From Dietzia natronolimnaea (GTDB lineage Bacteria; Actinomycetota; Actinomycetes; Mycobacteriales; Mycobacteriaceae), in NCBI RefSeq assembly GCF_002289575.1, contig NZ_NTGA01000020.1:57813-121812 (forward strand): DNA of 64,000 nt. The letters are read 5' to 3'. The notes below the pieces were generated by a model. The model searched no databases and was not told the DNA's origin. It saw nothing but the letters and a program-made list of their open reading frames with translations. This document shows positions 44,679 through 53,467 of the stretch, one piece after another (position 1 is the first letter of the stretch; every line of letters starts with the position of its first letter). Position numbers and translations under genes: made by a program.

Positions 44679-45958
44679 GATGCCCGTTCCTCTCGGCTGG
44701 CGTGATGTCGGGCGATGATGCCGTCGGCGAGGTACTTCGCGTCGCGGTCGATCCCGAGGAACCGGCCGGAACCCCAGGTGTGCATCCAGGGCAGGCCCAC
44801 GAACGACAGGCCGGGCACCTCCGTCGCACCGCGGGTCTGCATGGGGTGGCCCGCGCCGTCGAAGGAGCTGGCCTCGATCCACCGGTAGTCGGGCCGGTAG
44901 CCGATGGCCCAGATGATGGTGGTGATCCCCTCGGCCGCCAGGTCCAGTGACGTCGGGTCGGTCTCGGGAGCCCACACCGGGGAGTACCTCGACGGCGGCG
45001 GGGCGTCGATCCCGTGGGCGTCGATGTGCCGGTCGATGTCGGCGCAGATGGAGTTGTACACCCGGTCCGCGGAGTCCAGGGCGTCGGTCAGTGTCGGGGC
45101 GAAGCGCAGTTCGGAGTCCCGTCCGGAGGTGAGCGTGCCGTAGAGGCGCATCCCCTCGGCGGCGAAGCGCCGCAGGTCCACGTCCCGTCCTCCGTCGCGG
45201 CCGGTGACGTAGTGGTTGGTCTTCTCCTGCGCGGCCTTGCCGCCGGGGTACTGCTGGGCGGGGGTGTCGTAGAGCCCCATGTCCGCGAGCCAGGTCATGC
45301 AGTCCCGGCCCCGGTAGAACCGGGCGACGCGCGGGGCGTTGCCGACCGCCAGGTGGACGCGGCGGCCGGCGAGGTGCAGGTCCTCGGCGATCTGCGCGCC
45401 GGACTGGCCTGACCCCACCACCAGGACCGCGCCCTCGGCCAGCTGGTCCGGGTTGCGGTACTGCTCGGAGTGCAGCTGCACGACGGCGGGGTCGAGGAAC
45501 GAGGCGTAGGGCGGGATCACCGGGATCGGATAGCCGCCGGTGGCCACCACCACCTCGTCCGCGGTGACCGTCCGCTCACCGACCGGGCCGGCGAGGGTCA
45601 CCTCGAAGCCGGTGCCGGTCCGGCGCAGCCGCGTGGCGGCCGTGTGCTCGACGAGCGGCGGGTCGAAGGTCTCCAGCCAGCCGTGCAGCCACTCCACCAC
45701 CTGGTCGCGGGTCATGAACCCGTCGGGGTCGGGCCCCTCGTAGTGGTAGCCCGGGAGTCGGCAGTGCCAGTTGGGCGTGACGAGCGTGAAGGAGTCCCAG
45801 CGGGTGTCGGCCCAGGCGTGGACGGCGGTCTGCTTCTCCACCACCAGGTGGTCGACGCCCGCGGCGCCGAGGTGGTGGCTCACCGAGAGACCGGCCTGGC
45901 CGCCGCCGATGACGAGCACGGGGATGTGGGTGCCGGGGGAAACCTGTGTGGGGCTCAT
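44675..45958 (-). CDS. MSMEG_0569-type flavin-dependent oxidoreductase
   Basis: This 427-residue protein resembles flavin-containing monooxygenases. FAD binds at VLVIGGGQAGLSVSHHL and NADPH at VLVVGSGQSGAQIAEDL; the region TRWDSFTLVTPNWHCRLPG is typical of the family. It probably hydroxylates or oxidises a nitrogen or carbon of the pathway intermediate. The ATG overlaps the stop of the MSMEG_0570-type gene (ATGA) and its own stop overlaps the radical SAM start, so the three are strictly coupled. Confidence 0.9.
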   Translation of the reverse strand: MSPTQVSPGTHIPVLVIGGGQAGLSVSHHLGAAGVDHLVVEKQTAVHAWADTRWDSFTLVTPNWHCRLPGYHYEGPDPDGFMTRDQVVEWLHGWLETFDPPLVEHTAATRLRRTGTGFEVTLAGPVGERTVTADEVVVATGGYPIPVIPPYASFLDPAVVQLHSEQYRNPDQLAEGAVLVVGSGQSGAQIAEDLHLAGRRVHLAVGNAPRVARFYRGRDCMTWLADMGLYDTPAQQYPGGKAAQEKTNHYVTGRDGGRDVDLRRFAAEGMRLYGTLTSGRDSELRFAPTLTDALDSADRVYNSICADIDRHIDAHGIDAPPPSRYSPVWAPETDPTSLDLAAEGITTIIWAIGYRPDYRWIEASSFDGAGHPMQTRGATEVPGLSFVGLPWMHTWGSGRFLGIDRDAKYLADGIIARHHASREERAS

Positions 45959-46251
45959 GGGTGCTCCTTGAGAAGGCGCATGGCGACCACCTCGACGAGG
46001 GCGTCCCCGGGGTGGGCCAGGCTCGCTGAGGTCACCTGCGCGGCGGTCTCGGCGGCGGAGGTGCAGAGGAACCCGTAGCGGGCGCGGACCCGCTCGCCCG
46101 CCTCGGTGAGGGCGTCGGTGGCCCGGGCGCGGAACTCGGTGACGCTGAGACGCTCTCCGACCGTGAGGTGGTCGTGGATCACCAGACTGGGGGAGTAGTA
46201 GTCCCGGACCGTGCCGTCGGGCCACCGGACGGCGAAGTTCATCTCAGGCAC
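45955..46251 (-). CDS. MSMEG_0570-type nitrogen-starvation response protein
   Basis: A 98-residue soluble protein that begins MPEMNFAVRWPDGTVRDYY, the usual opening of this small family, which is found only in Nit1C-type clusters. FRARATDALTEAGERVRARYGFLC is less conserved. Its biochemical role is unknown. The GTG at 46251 overlaps the nitrilase stop by 8 bases; an ATG at 46242 is an alternative. The ATGA overlap with the flavoprotein gene couples them. Confidence 0.85.
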   Translation of the reverse strand: MPEMNFAVRWPDGTVRDYYSPSLVIHDHLTVGERLSVTEFRARATDALTEAGERVRARYGFLCTSAAETAAQVTSASLAHPGDALVEVVAMRLLKEHP

Positions 46252-47134
46252 TGGCGAGCCTCCTCTCCTCGACCGGGTCGCTCACCTCGACCAGCGGCCC
46301 GTAGACGTCCGGTCGCCGATCGCGCAGGTGGAACATCCCGGCGCGCATCGCGGAGAAGGTGCCCGCCACGTCGACCTCGGCTACCGCCAGACCCTCGTCG
46401 AGAGTGGTGGTGGCCAGGACGTTCCCGCCGGGGTCGACGATCTTGGCGTTGCCCACGTACCGCAGCGACCCGAAGGTCCCCGCCTGGTTGGAGGCCACCC
46501 AGAACACCTGGTTGTCCAGCGCCCGGGCGGAGTCGAAGAGGTTGAACCGGTAGGTCCAGCGGTCCTCCTGCAGGTTGGCCGCGGTCGCCGTGCGCGCCGC
46601 CGGCCATGCGGACAGGGAGGCGATGATCTCCGCGCCCTGCAGGGCCATGACGCGCGCGGCCTCGGGGAACGCCTTGTCGTAGCAGATCTGCAGGCCCACC
46701 CGCCCGACCGGCGTGTCGAACACCTGGTAGTCGCCGCCGGAGGCGTAGGACATGTTTTCCCCGAGTGGCTGGTGCACCTTGCGGTAGGTGCCGTAGACGC
46801 AGGTTCCGTCGAGGACGGCGGCGGCGTTGTAGCGGCTCACCCCGTCGGCGCCGAGCTCGCAGAACCCGATGGCCACCACCAGGTCTCCGACGATCTCCTG
46901 GACGCGCGCGATCTCCGGACCGTCGAGACGGATCGCCGGCGGGAGCGAGCGGGCCGTGCGGGTGGTGTCCCCGTGGTTGCCGAGGCTGGAGAGATAGCCG
47001 CCGATGGCGGCCTCGGGGAACACCAGGAAGTCGACACCGCGGTCGCGGGCGAGTTCCGCGTAGTGGGCGATGGTCCGGTAGTTCTGTTCGAGGTCCCGGG
47101 TGAAGTTGGCCGCGACCGAGCCGATGGTGGTCAT
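46244..47134 (-). CDS. Nit6803-type nitrilase (Nit1)
   Basis: The 296-residue enzyme has the complete nitrilase triad: Glu41 in FPEAAIGGYL, Lys119 in YRKVHQP, and Cys151 in QICYDKAFPE. Family enzymes hydrolyse nitriles to acids and ammonia. The operon matches Nit1C clusters, which in Pseudomonas fluorescens have been linked to growth on cyanide as nitrogen source. The true substrate here is not known. It lies four bases after the MSMEG_0572-type gene. The N-terminus is short, without a signal peptide, so it is cytoplasmic. Confidence 0.92.
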   Translation of the reverse strand: MTTIGSVAANFTRDLEQNYRTIAHYAELARDRGVDFLVFPEAAIGGYLSSLGNHGDTTRTARSLPPAIRLDGPEIARVQEIVGDLVVAIGFCELGADGVSRYNAAAVLDGTCVYGTYRKVHQPLGENMSYASGGDYQVFDTPVGRVGLQICYDKAFPEAARVMALQGAEIIASLSAWPAARTATAANLQEDRWTYRFNLFDSARALDNQVFWVASNQAGTFGSLRYVGNAKIVDPGGNVLATTTLDEGLAVAEVDVAGTFSAMRAGMFHLRDRRPDVYGPLVEVSDPVEERRLASA

Positions 47135-47138
47135 GACG

Positions 47139-47663
47139 TCAGACCATGTAGGTGGAGTTGATGATGGCTCCCTTGCGGGCGTAGTGGATGAGGGCGTCCT
47201 GCACGTCGAGCGGGTGTGCGGGGATGACGCCCTCGATCAGGTCCTCCTCGCGGCCGCCGTGGAGGCCGAGCCCGAAGCGGCAGCAGAACACGGTCCCGCC
47301 CTCGGAGATGAACGCCTCGAGGGACTCGTTGATGTTCTGCTCGCCGGGGAAGCCGGAGTCCCCGGTGGTGGGGAATCCGCGGGTGGCGAGGCAGTTGATG
47401 GCGCCGGGGCCGTAGAAGTAGATGGCCGACTCGAACCCCTTGCGCAGGGCGCGGGTGGCCTGGAGGACGGCCACGAAGGAGACGGACGACTCGTGGGCGA
47501 TGCCGTGCACGAGGGTGAAGTACGACTCGCCCTCCTCGGCCTTGTAGTCCGGGAAGATCTTGGTGCCGCCGTAGATGCTCGTGCCCTTGGGCAGCGACGG
47601 ATGCGGGATCTCCTTGAGGGAGGTGGCGATGTTCTCGGTGATGGCGGCGTCGAATTCGGGCAC
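47139..47663 (-). CDS. MSMEG_0572/Sll0783-type nitrogen-starvation protein
   Basis: The 174-residue protein is the first gene of the eight-gene operon. IPHPSLPKGTSIYGGTKIFPD and the Gly-rich CCRFGLGLHGGREEDLIEG are family landmarks. The alternating alpha/beta pattern with ESAIYFYGPGAINCLA and two adjacent cysteines suggests a DsrE-like fold; that is inference. In Synechocystis Sll0783 responds to nitrogen starvation. The GTG at 47663 has GAGGAG six bases upstream and was chosen for that reason over a longer upstream frame. Confidence 0.9.
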   Translation of the reverse strand: MPEFDAAITENIATSLKEIPHPSLPKGTSIYGGTKIFPDYKAEEGESYFTLVHGIAHESSVSFVAVLQATRALRKGFESAIYFYGPGAINCLATRGFPTTGDSGFPGEQNINESLEAFISEGGTVFCCRFGLGLHGGREEDLIEGVIPAHPLDVQDALIHYARKGAIINSTYMV

Positions 47664-47731
47664 TGTGGGCTCCTCGGGGACGGGGTCACCGGAGGGGTTC
47701 CGGTGACATGGCAGCGAGTACACGCCCGCGG

Positions 47732-47760
47732 CGTTACCGCTGCGTGTCGGTCCGTTACCG
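47732..47760. promoter_or_regulatory. Two 8-bp direct repeats in the Nit1C-type operon promoter region
   Basis: CGTTACCG occurs at 47732-47739 and 47753-47760, starts exactly 21 bases apart, and a third related CGTAAC lies inverted near 47795. The repeats sit 69-97 bases before the operon start. The spacing of two helical turns suggests a regulator-binding site. Confidence 0.45.
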
Positions 47761-47943
47761 GGTGGTTGCGATTGGAATAACCCGTCCGGCGTCGACGTAA
47801 CACACCTGCGGGGCCGCGCCCCTCGACGACGGGGTCCGGTGAGCGGGGTCACGCCCGCGCTCGCCTCTGTCGAGCCTGATTACACTGGTGCTCTCCGTGC
47901 GGCCCCGTCCGCCGCGCCCACCCCACCTGGAGGACTCACACGC

Positions 47944-50900
47944 GTGACGACCACTGTCAGCAGCCCCACGACCGCAGTTCTGTCCGGCCTGGCCGGGGCG
48001 GTCGCCGCGAACCCGGCGCTGGCCGATCTGCGGGCGGGCCTGGACCGGGACGCCGCGGTGGTCCGGTCCGCGGAGTCGCTGCGGCCGTTCCTTGTGGCGA
48101 CCCTGGCCGAGCGCGCACCGTTGTTGGTGGTGACGGCCACCGAGCGCGAGTGCGAGGAACTGACCGACGAGCTGGCGGGGCTTGTCGACGACCCCAGCCA
48201 GTCACATGGGGCTGTGGCGCAGTTCCCCAGCTGGGAGACGCTTCCGCACGAGCGCCTGTCGCCCGCCTCCGACACGATCGGTCGCCGGCTGCAGGTCCTG
48301 AACTCGGTGATGGCCGGGCGAGCTCCCAGGATCGTCGTGGCGGCGGCGCGGTCGGTGGTGCAGCCCATCTCTCCGGGGGCGGCCCGCCGGGAGCCGATCC
48401 GACTGGCCCGCGGCGCCGAGCTCGACCCCGCGCATTTTCTGGCGACCCTGACCGAGTTCGCCTACAGCCGCGAGGACATGGTGGCCCGCCGCGGTGACGT
48501 GGCAGTGCGCGGCGGCATCGTCGACGTGTTCCCCACCACCGCCGACCACCCGCTGCGCGTGGAGTTCGACGGCGACACGATCGCCGAGATCCGCGAGTTC
48601 TCCGTGGCCGACCAGCGCTCCCTGCCCGAGGGAGAGGTCGACTCGGCCGTGTTGTTCCCCTGCCGGGAGCTGCTCCTTGACGAGGACGTCCGCGAGCGCG
48701 CACAGCAGCTGGCCCAGGCGCACCGCGAGAACCCCACCCTGGCCGAGCTGCTGGACTCGCTGGCCGAGGGCATCCCCCGCGACGGCATGGAGGCGCTGAC
48801 CTCGGTGCTCGTGCCGGAGGAGATGGCCACGCTGCCCATGCTCATGCCCGCCGGCACCCGCGTGGTGGTGTGCGACCCGGACAAGGTCCGCCGCCGCGCC
48901 GCCGACCTGGCCTCCGCGGGCCGGGAGTTCCTCGAGGCCTCGTGGACCGCCGCGACCATGGGGGGCGACGCCCCCGTGGACAGCGAGACCCTGGACCTGT
49001 CGGGCTCGGGCTACCGCACCTTCTCGGCCGTTCGCGAGGAGGCCGGCGCCGCCGGCGTGCCCTGGTGGCAGCTGGTCCCCCCGGGATTCCTCACCGACCC
49101 CGACGACGGCCTGGTGGTGGACGCACCCGCCGGCGACCCGCCCGCGCCGCGCGGCAAGGACTCTGAGATGCAGGCCATGTTCGTCCGGCTCCGGGCGCTC
49201 ATGGCCTCCGGTGGCCGGGCGGCCGTGGTGGTTCCGGGCCACGGCACCGTCGACCGCGTGCTGGAGCGCCTGTCCGAGGCCGAGGTCCCGGCCACCGCCG
49301 CGTCGGCGGGATCCGAGCCCGCCCCCGGCGTGGTGTCGGTGTACGAGGCGATCCTGCACGGGGGGTTCGCGCTGGCGGCCGACTCCGGGGAGCAGGGGGA
49401 CCACCTCGTCGTCGTCTCCGAGACCGATCTCACCGGCAACCGACTCGGCGCCACCGCGCGCCCCAAGGCACGCCACGCCAAGCGCCGCAACCAGGTGGAT
49501 CCGCTGGCCCTCAAGGCCGGCGACTGGGTGGTGCACGACCAGCACGGCATCGGCCGGTTCGTCGAAATGGTCGAGCGGCAGGTGCGCGGCGGGGACGGCT
49601 CGAGTCGGCGCGAATACGTGGTGATCGAGTACGCGCCCGGCAAGCGCGGCGGCGCGGGCGACCGCCTGTTCGTCCCCATGGAGTCCCTCGGCCAGCTGAG
49701 CCGCTACGTGGGCGGGGAGGCGCCGACGCTGAGCAAGATGGGCGGCGCCGACTGGCAGAACACCAAGCGCAAGGCCCGCAAGGCGGTCCGCGAGATCGCC
49801 ACCGAGCTGGTGCAGCTCTACGCCAAGCGGCAGTCCGCACCCGGCCGTGCCTTCGGCCCCGACACCCCGTGGCAGCGGGAGATGGAGGACGCGTTCCCGT
49901 TCACCGAGACCGTCGACCAACTCACGGCGATCGAAGAGGTCAAGGGGGACATGGAGAAGACCGCCCCCATGGACCGCGTGGTGGTGGGCGACGTGGGCTA
50001 CGGCAAGACCGAGGTGGCCGTGCGGGCGGCGTTCAAGGCCGTACAGGACGGCACCCAGGTGGCCGTGCTCGTGCCCACCACGCTGCTGGCCCAGCAACAC
50101 CAGGCGACCTTCGTCGAGCGCATGACCGGGTTCCCGGTGACCGTCAAGGGCCTGAGCCGGTTCACCTCCGACGCGGAGGCCAAGGAGATCCTCAAGGGCC
50201 TGGCCGACGGCACGGTGGACGTGGTGATCGGCACCCACCGCCTGCTCGCGACGGGCGTGCGCTGGAAGAACCTCGGCCTGGTGGTGGTGGACGAGGAGCA
50301 GCGCTTCGGTGTGGAGCACAAGGAACACATCACCTCGCTGCGGACCCACGTGGACGTGCTGACCATGTCCGCCACGCCCATCCCGCGGACCTTGGAGATG
50401 TCGCTGGCGGGGATCCGGGAGATGAGCCAGATCCTCACCCCGCCCGAGGAGCGCCTGCCCGTGCTCACCTACGTGGGCGCGCACTCGGACAAGCATGTCG
50501 CCGCCGCCATCCGCCGCGAGCTGCTGCGCGAGGGGCAGGTGTTCTACGTGCACAACCGGGTGCGGACCATCGATGCCACCGCCGCGAAGATCCGCGACCT
50601 GGTGCCCGAGGCGCGTGTGGTGGTGGCCCACGGGCAGATGGGGGAGGAACAGCTCGAGCAGACCGTCGGCGGGTTCTGGAACCGCGAGTACGACGTGCTG
50701 GTGTGCACGACCATCGTCGAGACCGGCCTGGACATCTCCAACGCCAACACCCTGATCGTGGACCGCTCCGACCAGCTGGGCCTGTCGCAGATGCACCAGC
50801 TGCGCGGGCGCGTGGGCCGCTCGCGTGAGCGCGGGTACGCCTACTTCCTCTACGACCCCGAGAAGCCGCTGACCGAGACGGCGTATGACCGGTTGGCGAC

Positions 50901-51621
50901 CATCGCGCAGAACAACGACCTGGGTGCCGGCATGGCCGTGGCAATGAAGGACCTCGAGCTGCGCGGCGCCGGCAACGTGCTGGGCGCCGAGCAGTCCGGG
51001 CACATCGCCGGCGTCGGCTTCGACCTCTACATCCGTCTGGTGGGCGAGGCGGTGGAGGCGTACCGCGCGATCGCCGACGGCGAATCCGTGGAGGTCGAGG
51101 AGGAGGTGGGCGAGATCCGCATCGAGCTGCCCGTCGACGCCTACATCCCGGTCGAGTACGTCGACGGCGACCGGCTGCGGCTCGAGGCGTACCGCAAACT
51201 GTCCCAGGCGCGGGCTCCCGAGGACATCGACGCCGTGGTCGAGGAGCTGGTGGACCGCTACGGGCCCATGCCCGCCGAGGCCCGACGCGTGGTGTCGGTG
51301 TCGCGGCTGCGGCTCGTGTGCCAGAAGTACAAGGTGCGGGAGATCGTGCTGGCCGGCTCCCGCCTGCGCGTGGGACCGCTCGACCTGCTCGACTCCCAGC
51401 AGATCCGGCTCAAGCGCATGTACCCGGCCGCCCAGTACCGGGCCACGCAGAAGACCGTGTTGCTGCCGTTGCCCAAAGCGGCAGGCGCGCGCGCGGGTGC
51501 CGGCGCGGAGAAGGCGCGCGACGACGAGATGCTGCAGTACGCGGCCGACTTCCTCACCGCCATGGCCGGGGATCCGGAGGGCTCGCACCCGGTGATCCAG
51601 GCGGAGCCGGTGTCGGTGTGA
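47944..51621 (+). CDS. mfd: Transcription-repair coupling factor Mfd
   Basis: Mfd removes stalled RNA polymerase and recruits UvrA. The 1225 residues include a UvrB-like N-terminal region, the polymerase-binding domain ([20 protein letters not shown]), and a RecG-like translocase. The translocase motifs are [31 protein letters not shown] and [16 protein letters not shown]. The C-terminal TRCF domain is complete. The GTG at 47944 is chosen because GGAGG is ten bases upstream; the frame is open earlier but unconserved. It is coupled to mazG by a GTGA overlap. Confidence 0.97.
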   Translation: MTTTVSSPTTAVLSGLAGAVAANPALADLRAGLDRDAAVVRSAESLRPFLVATLAERAPLLVVTATERECEELTDELAGLVDDPSQSHGAVAQFPSWETLPHERLSPASDTIGRRLQVLNSVMAGRAPRIVVAAARSVVQPISPGAARREPIRLARGAELDPAHFLATLTEFAYSREDMVARRGDVAVRGGIVDVFPTTADHPLRVEFDGDTIAEIREFSVADQRSLPEGEVDSAVLFPCRELLLDEDVRERAQQLAQAHRENPTLAELLDSLAEGIPRDGMEALTSVLVPEEMATLPMLMPAGTRVVVCDPDKVRRRAADLASAGREFLEASWTAATMGGDAPVDSETLDLSGSGYRTFSAVREEAGAAGVPWWQLVPPGFLTDPDDGLVVDAPAGDPPAPRGKDSEMQAMFVRLRALMASGGRAAVVVPGHGTVDRVLERLSEAEVPATAASAGSEPAPGVVSVYEAILHGGFALAADSGEQGDHLVVVSETDLTGNRLGATARPKARHAKRRNQVDPLALKAGDWVVHDQHGIGRFVEMVERQVRGGDGSSRREYVVIEYAPGKRGGAGDRLFVPMESLGQLSRYVGGEAPTLSKMGGADWQNTKRKARKAVREIATELVQLYAKRQSAPGRAFGPDTPWQREMEDAFPFTETVDQLTAIEEVKGDMEKTAPMDRVVVGDVGYGKTEVAVRAAFKAVQDGTQVAVLVPTTLLAQQHQATFVERMTGFPVTVKGLSRFTSDAEAKEILKGLADGTVDVVIGTHRLLATGVRWKNLGLVVVDEEQRFGVEHKEHITSLRTHVDVLTMSATPIPRTLEMSLAGIREMSQILTPPEERLPVLTYVGAHSDKHVAAAIRRELLREGQVFYVHNRVRTIDATAAKIRDLVPEARVVVAHGQMGEEQLEQTVGGFWNREYDVLVCTTIVETGLDISNANTLIVDRSDQLGLSQMHQLRGRVGRSRERGYAYFLYDPEKPLTETAYDRLATIAQNNDLGAGMAVAMKDLELRGAGNVLGAEQSGHIAGVGFDLYIRLVGEAVEAYRAIADGESVEVEEEVGEIRIELPVDAYIPVEYVDGDRLRLEAYRKLSQARAPEDIDAVVEELVDRYGPMPAEARRVVSVSRLRLVCQKYKVREIVLAGSRLRVGPLDLLDSQQIRLKRMYPAAQYRATQKTVLLPLPKAAGARAGAGAEKARDDEMLQYAADFLTAMAGDPEGSHPVIQAEPVSV

Positions 51622-52493
51622 GTCCCGAGCCCGGTCGCGAGCCCGGCCCCGAGCCCGGCCGCGAGTCCAGCCCCGGCCCTCATCGAAAAGAGCGTTCCGC
51701 ACAGATCCACTCGGCCGATGCGTGCGGAACGCTCTTCTCGACGGGCGCGGGCGCGGGCGCGGGGCCGGGTGATGGGCCGGTCGCAGGGGATCGACTCGCC
51801 GAGGCGGTCGAGGTGATGGGCCGGATCCGCCGCGACGGGGAGTGGGAGGCCGCCCAGACCCACGCCTCGCTGCTGCCGTACCTGCTCGAGGAGTCCTGGG
51901 AACTGGTCGACGCCGTGGCCGACGGCGACCGTGACGAGCTGGTCTCCGAGCTGGGCGACCTGCTCCTGCAGGTGCTGTTCCACGCCGCGATCGGCGAGGA
52001 GCGGGACGAGGGGCCGTTCGACATCCACGACGTCGCCGGGGCCCTGCTGGACAAGCTGCGTCGGCGCGCGCCCTACTGGTTCACCACTGACGGCGCGGCC
52101 GGCCTCGACGCCGCTGAGCAGGACCGCCTGTGGCAGGAGGCTAAGGCCGCCGAACGCGCTGACCGCCCGCCGCGGGGAGTTGTCGACGGGATCCCCTGGG
52201 ACATGCCGGCCCTCGCCCTGGGGCAGAAGGTGCTGGCCCGCGCCCGCGCGGCGGGGGTGCCCGACGACCTGGTGCCCTCGCGGATGAGGGTGGTGCATGT
52301 GGACGCGGCGGGCCTGTTCCACGAGAACGCTGCCGAATCCGACTCCGACTTCGGCTCCGCCGAGCTCGCGTACCGGCAGGTGGTCAGGAGCTTCGCGCAC
52401 GACCTCCGCGAGGCCGAGGCGCGGCTCGGAGTACCGTCCGCCGACGCCTCCGCGGAAGACTGGCGCGCCGCCTGGCCTGCTCGGCCCGCCTGA
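51618..52493 (+). CDS. mazG: MazG-family nucleoside triphosphate pyrophosphohydrolase
   Basis: MazG hydrolyses abnormal or excess NTPs to NMP and pyrophosphate. The helical MazG core begins around residue 60 with [21 protein letters not shown] and continues with [16 protein letters not shown] and [21 protein letters not shown], which carry the EExx/ExxD metal residues. The only in-frame start before the core is the GTG at 51618, overlapping the mfd stop. Residues 1-58 are Pro/Gly/Ala-rich and low in complexity and contain a 15-bp inverted repeat. The 291 residues are shorter than the mycobacterial protein. The order mfd-mazG is conserved. Confidence 0.88.
   Translation: MSPEPGREPGPEPGRESSPGPHRKERSAQIHSADACGTLFSTGAGAGAGPGDGPVAGDRLAEAVEVMGRIRRDGEWEAAQTHASLLPYLLEESWELVDAVADGDRDELVSELGDLLLQVLFHAAIGEERDEGPFDIHDVAGALLDKLRRRAPYWFTTDGAAGLDAAEQDRLWQEAKAAERADRPPRGVVDGIPWDMPALALGQKVLARARAAGVPDDLVPSRMRVVHVDAAGLFHENAAESDSDFGSAELAYRQVVRSFAHDLREAEARLGVPSADASAEDWRAAWPARPA
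51688..51736. repeat. 15-bp perfect inverted repeat inside the mazG 5' region
   Basis: AAGAGCGTTCCGCAC at 51688-51702 and its exact complement at 51722-51736 flank a 19-base loop. It lies in the low-complexity start of mazG. It resembles a REP-like or terminator hairpin caught in the reading frame. Confidence 0.7.
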
Positions 52494-52498
52494 GCCGG

Positions 52499-52554
52499 CC
52501 TGACCCAACCCGCCCGGAACAGCACGCCTGACCCAACCCGCCCGGAACAGCACG
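52499..52554. repeat. Perfect 28-bp tandem duplication after mazG
   Basis: Two identical 28-base units, 52499-52526 and 52527-52554, begin six bases after the mazG stop. A 13-base GCCTGAGCCGGCC flanks the pair on both sides (52488-52500 and 52554-52566). Confidence 0.85.
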
Positions 52555-52584
52555 CCTGAGCCGGCCCGGCCCACAACTCGCGAC

Positions 52585-53391
52585 TCAGCGGTGGAAGAGT
52601 CGTCGGTAGGCCGCGTTCATGGCGGGTGCGGGCAGCCGTCGGTAGGCGTTGCGCGCGAGGTAATTGGCCACCGCGCGGGGTCGGGAGATCATGCCCGCGT
52701 CGAGGAGGGTGCGCTGGATGGTCCACTCGGAGGCGGTGAGTTGGCGGCTCCTCCGACGGCCGAACTGGGCGGGCGTGACCCGGAACCTCACGAGCGGCTC
52801 GGGCAGGTTGTGGAGGCGATACCCGGCGCCGATCAGCCGGATCATCAGGTCGTAATCTTCCTGGTACGGGACGGTGCGGTACCCGCCGACGGCACGGATG
52901 GCCTCGGTCCGGGCGAGCAGGGACGGGTTGTTGACCGGGTTGTTGATGCGCGCGTAGCGGGCGATGTCCTCGTGCTCGGTCGGTAGGGCACGCAGAGCTG
53001 TCGGATGCTCCGGGTCGTCGTCGAACTCGAGCATCGCCGACCCCAGGACATCCACCCCGAGTGCCCGGGCGGCGTCGAGTTGGCGCTCGAACCGGTCGGG
53101 CAGGGAGATGTCGTCGGCGTCCTGGCGGGCGACCCAGCTGGTGCGGACCTCGTCGAGCCCGCGTTGCGAGGCCGCCGCGGCGCCGGAGTTCTCGGGCAGG
53201 GCGAACCTGCGCAGGCCGGTGGTGGAGTCCAGGACCTGCGTGAGTTCCGGCGACAGGGGGCCGTCCTCCACCACGATCACCTCGGCCGGCTGGACGGTCT
53301 GGGCGCGCACGCTGTCCAGCGCGGCCCCGAGGTGCGCGGGCTCGATCGCGTGGTAGACGGTGAGCAGGACGGTCAGCTCGGGGTCACGCAT
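52585..53391 (-). CDS. Family 2 glycosyltransferase
   Basis: The 268-residue protein has a GT-A fold: LTVLLTVYHAIEPAHL, VIVVEDGPLSPELT, ASQRGLDEVRTSWVARQDADD with the metal-binding D-A-D-D, and NNPVNNPSLLAR. It has no membrane segment. The sequence resembles transferases that act on cell-wall or capsule saccharides, but the acceptor is unknown. I use the ATG at 53391. A start ten residues earlier (53421) is possible. It stands between mazG and the lactate-monooxygenase-like gene on the reverse strand. Confidence 0.88.
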   Translation of the reverse strand: MRDPELTVLLTVYHAIEPAHLGAALDSVRAQTVQPAEVIVVEDGPLSPELTQVLDSTTGLRRFALPENSGAAAASQRGLDEVRTSWVARQDADDISLPDRFERQLDAARALGVDVLGSAMLEFDDDPEHPTALRALPTEHEDIARYARINNPVNNPSLLARTEAIRAVGGYRTVPYQEDYDLMIRLIGAGYRLHNLPEPLVRFRVTPAQFGRRRSRQLTASEWTIQRTLLDAGMISRPRAVANYLARNAYRRLPAPAMNAAYRRLFHR

Positions 53392-53467
53392 CGGGGTCCT
53401 GCCTGCGGATGCGTTGTGCACGGTGTCCGGCTCAGCCAGCCCAGCCGACCCAGCCGACCCGGCACAC

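Noticed and set aside
48202..51702. A 1166-residue open frame on the reverse strand opposite mfd.
   Set aside because: His/Gly/Arg-rich composition without motifs; it mirrors the mfd codon pattern.
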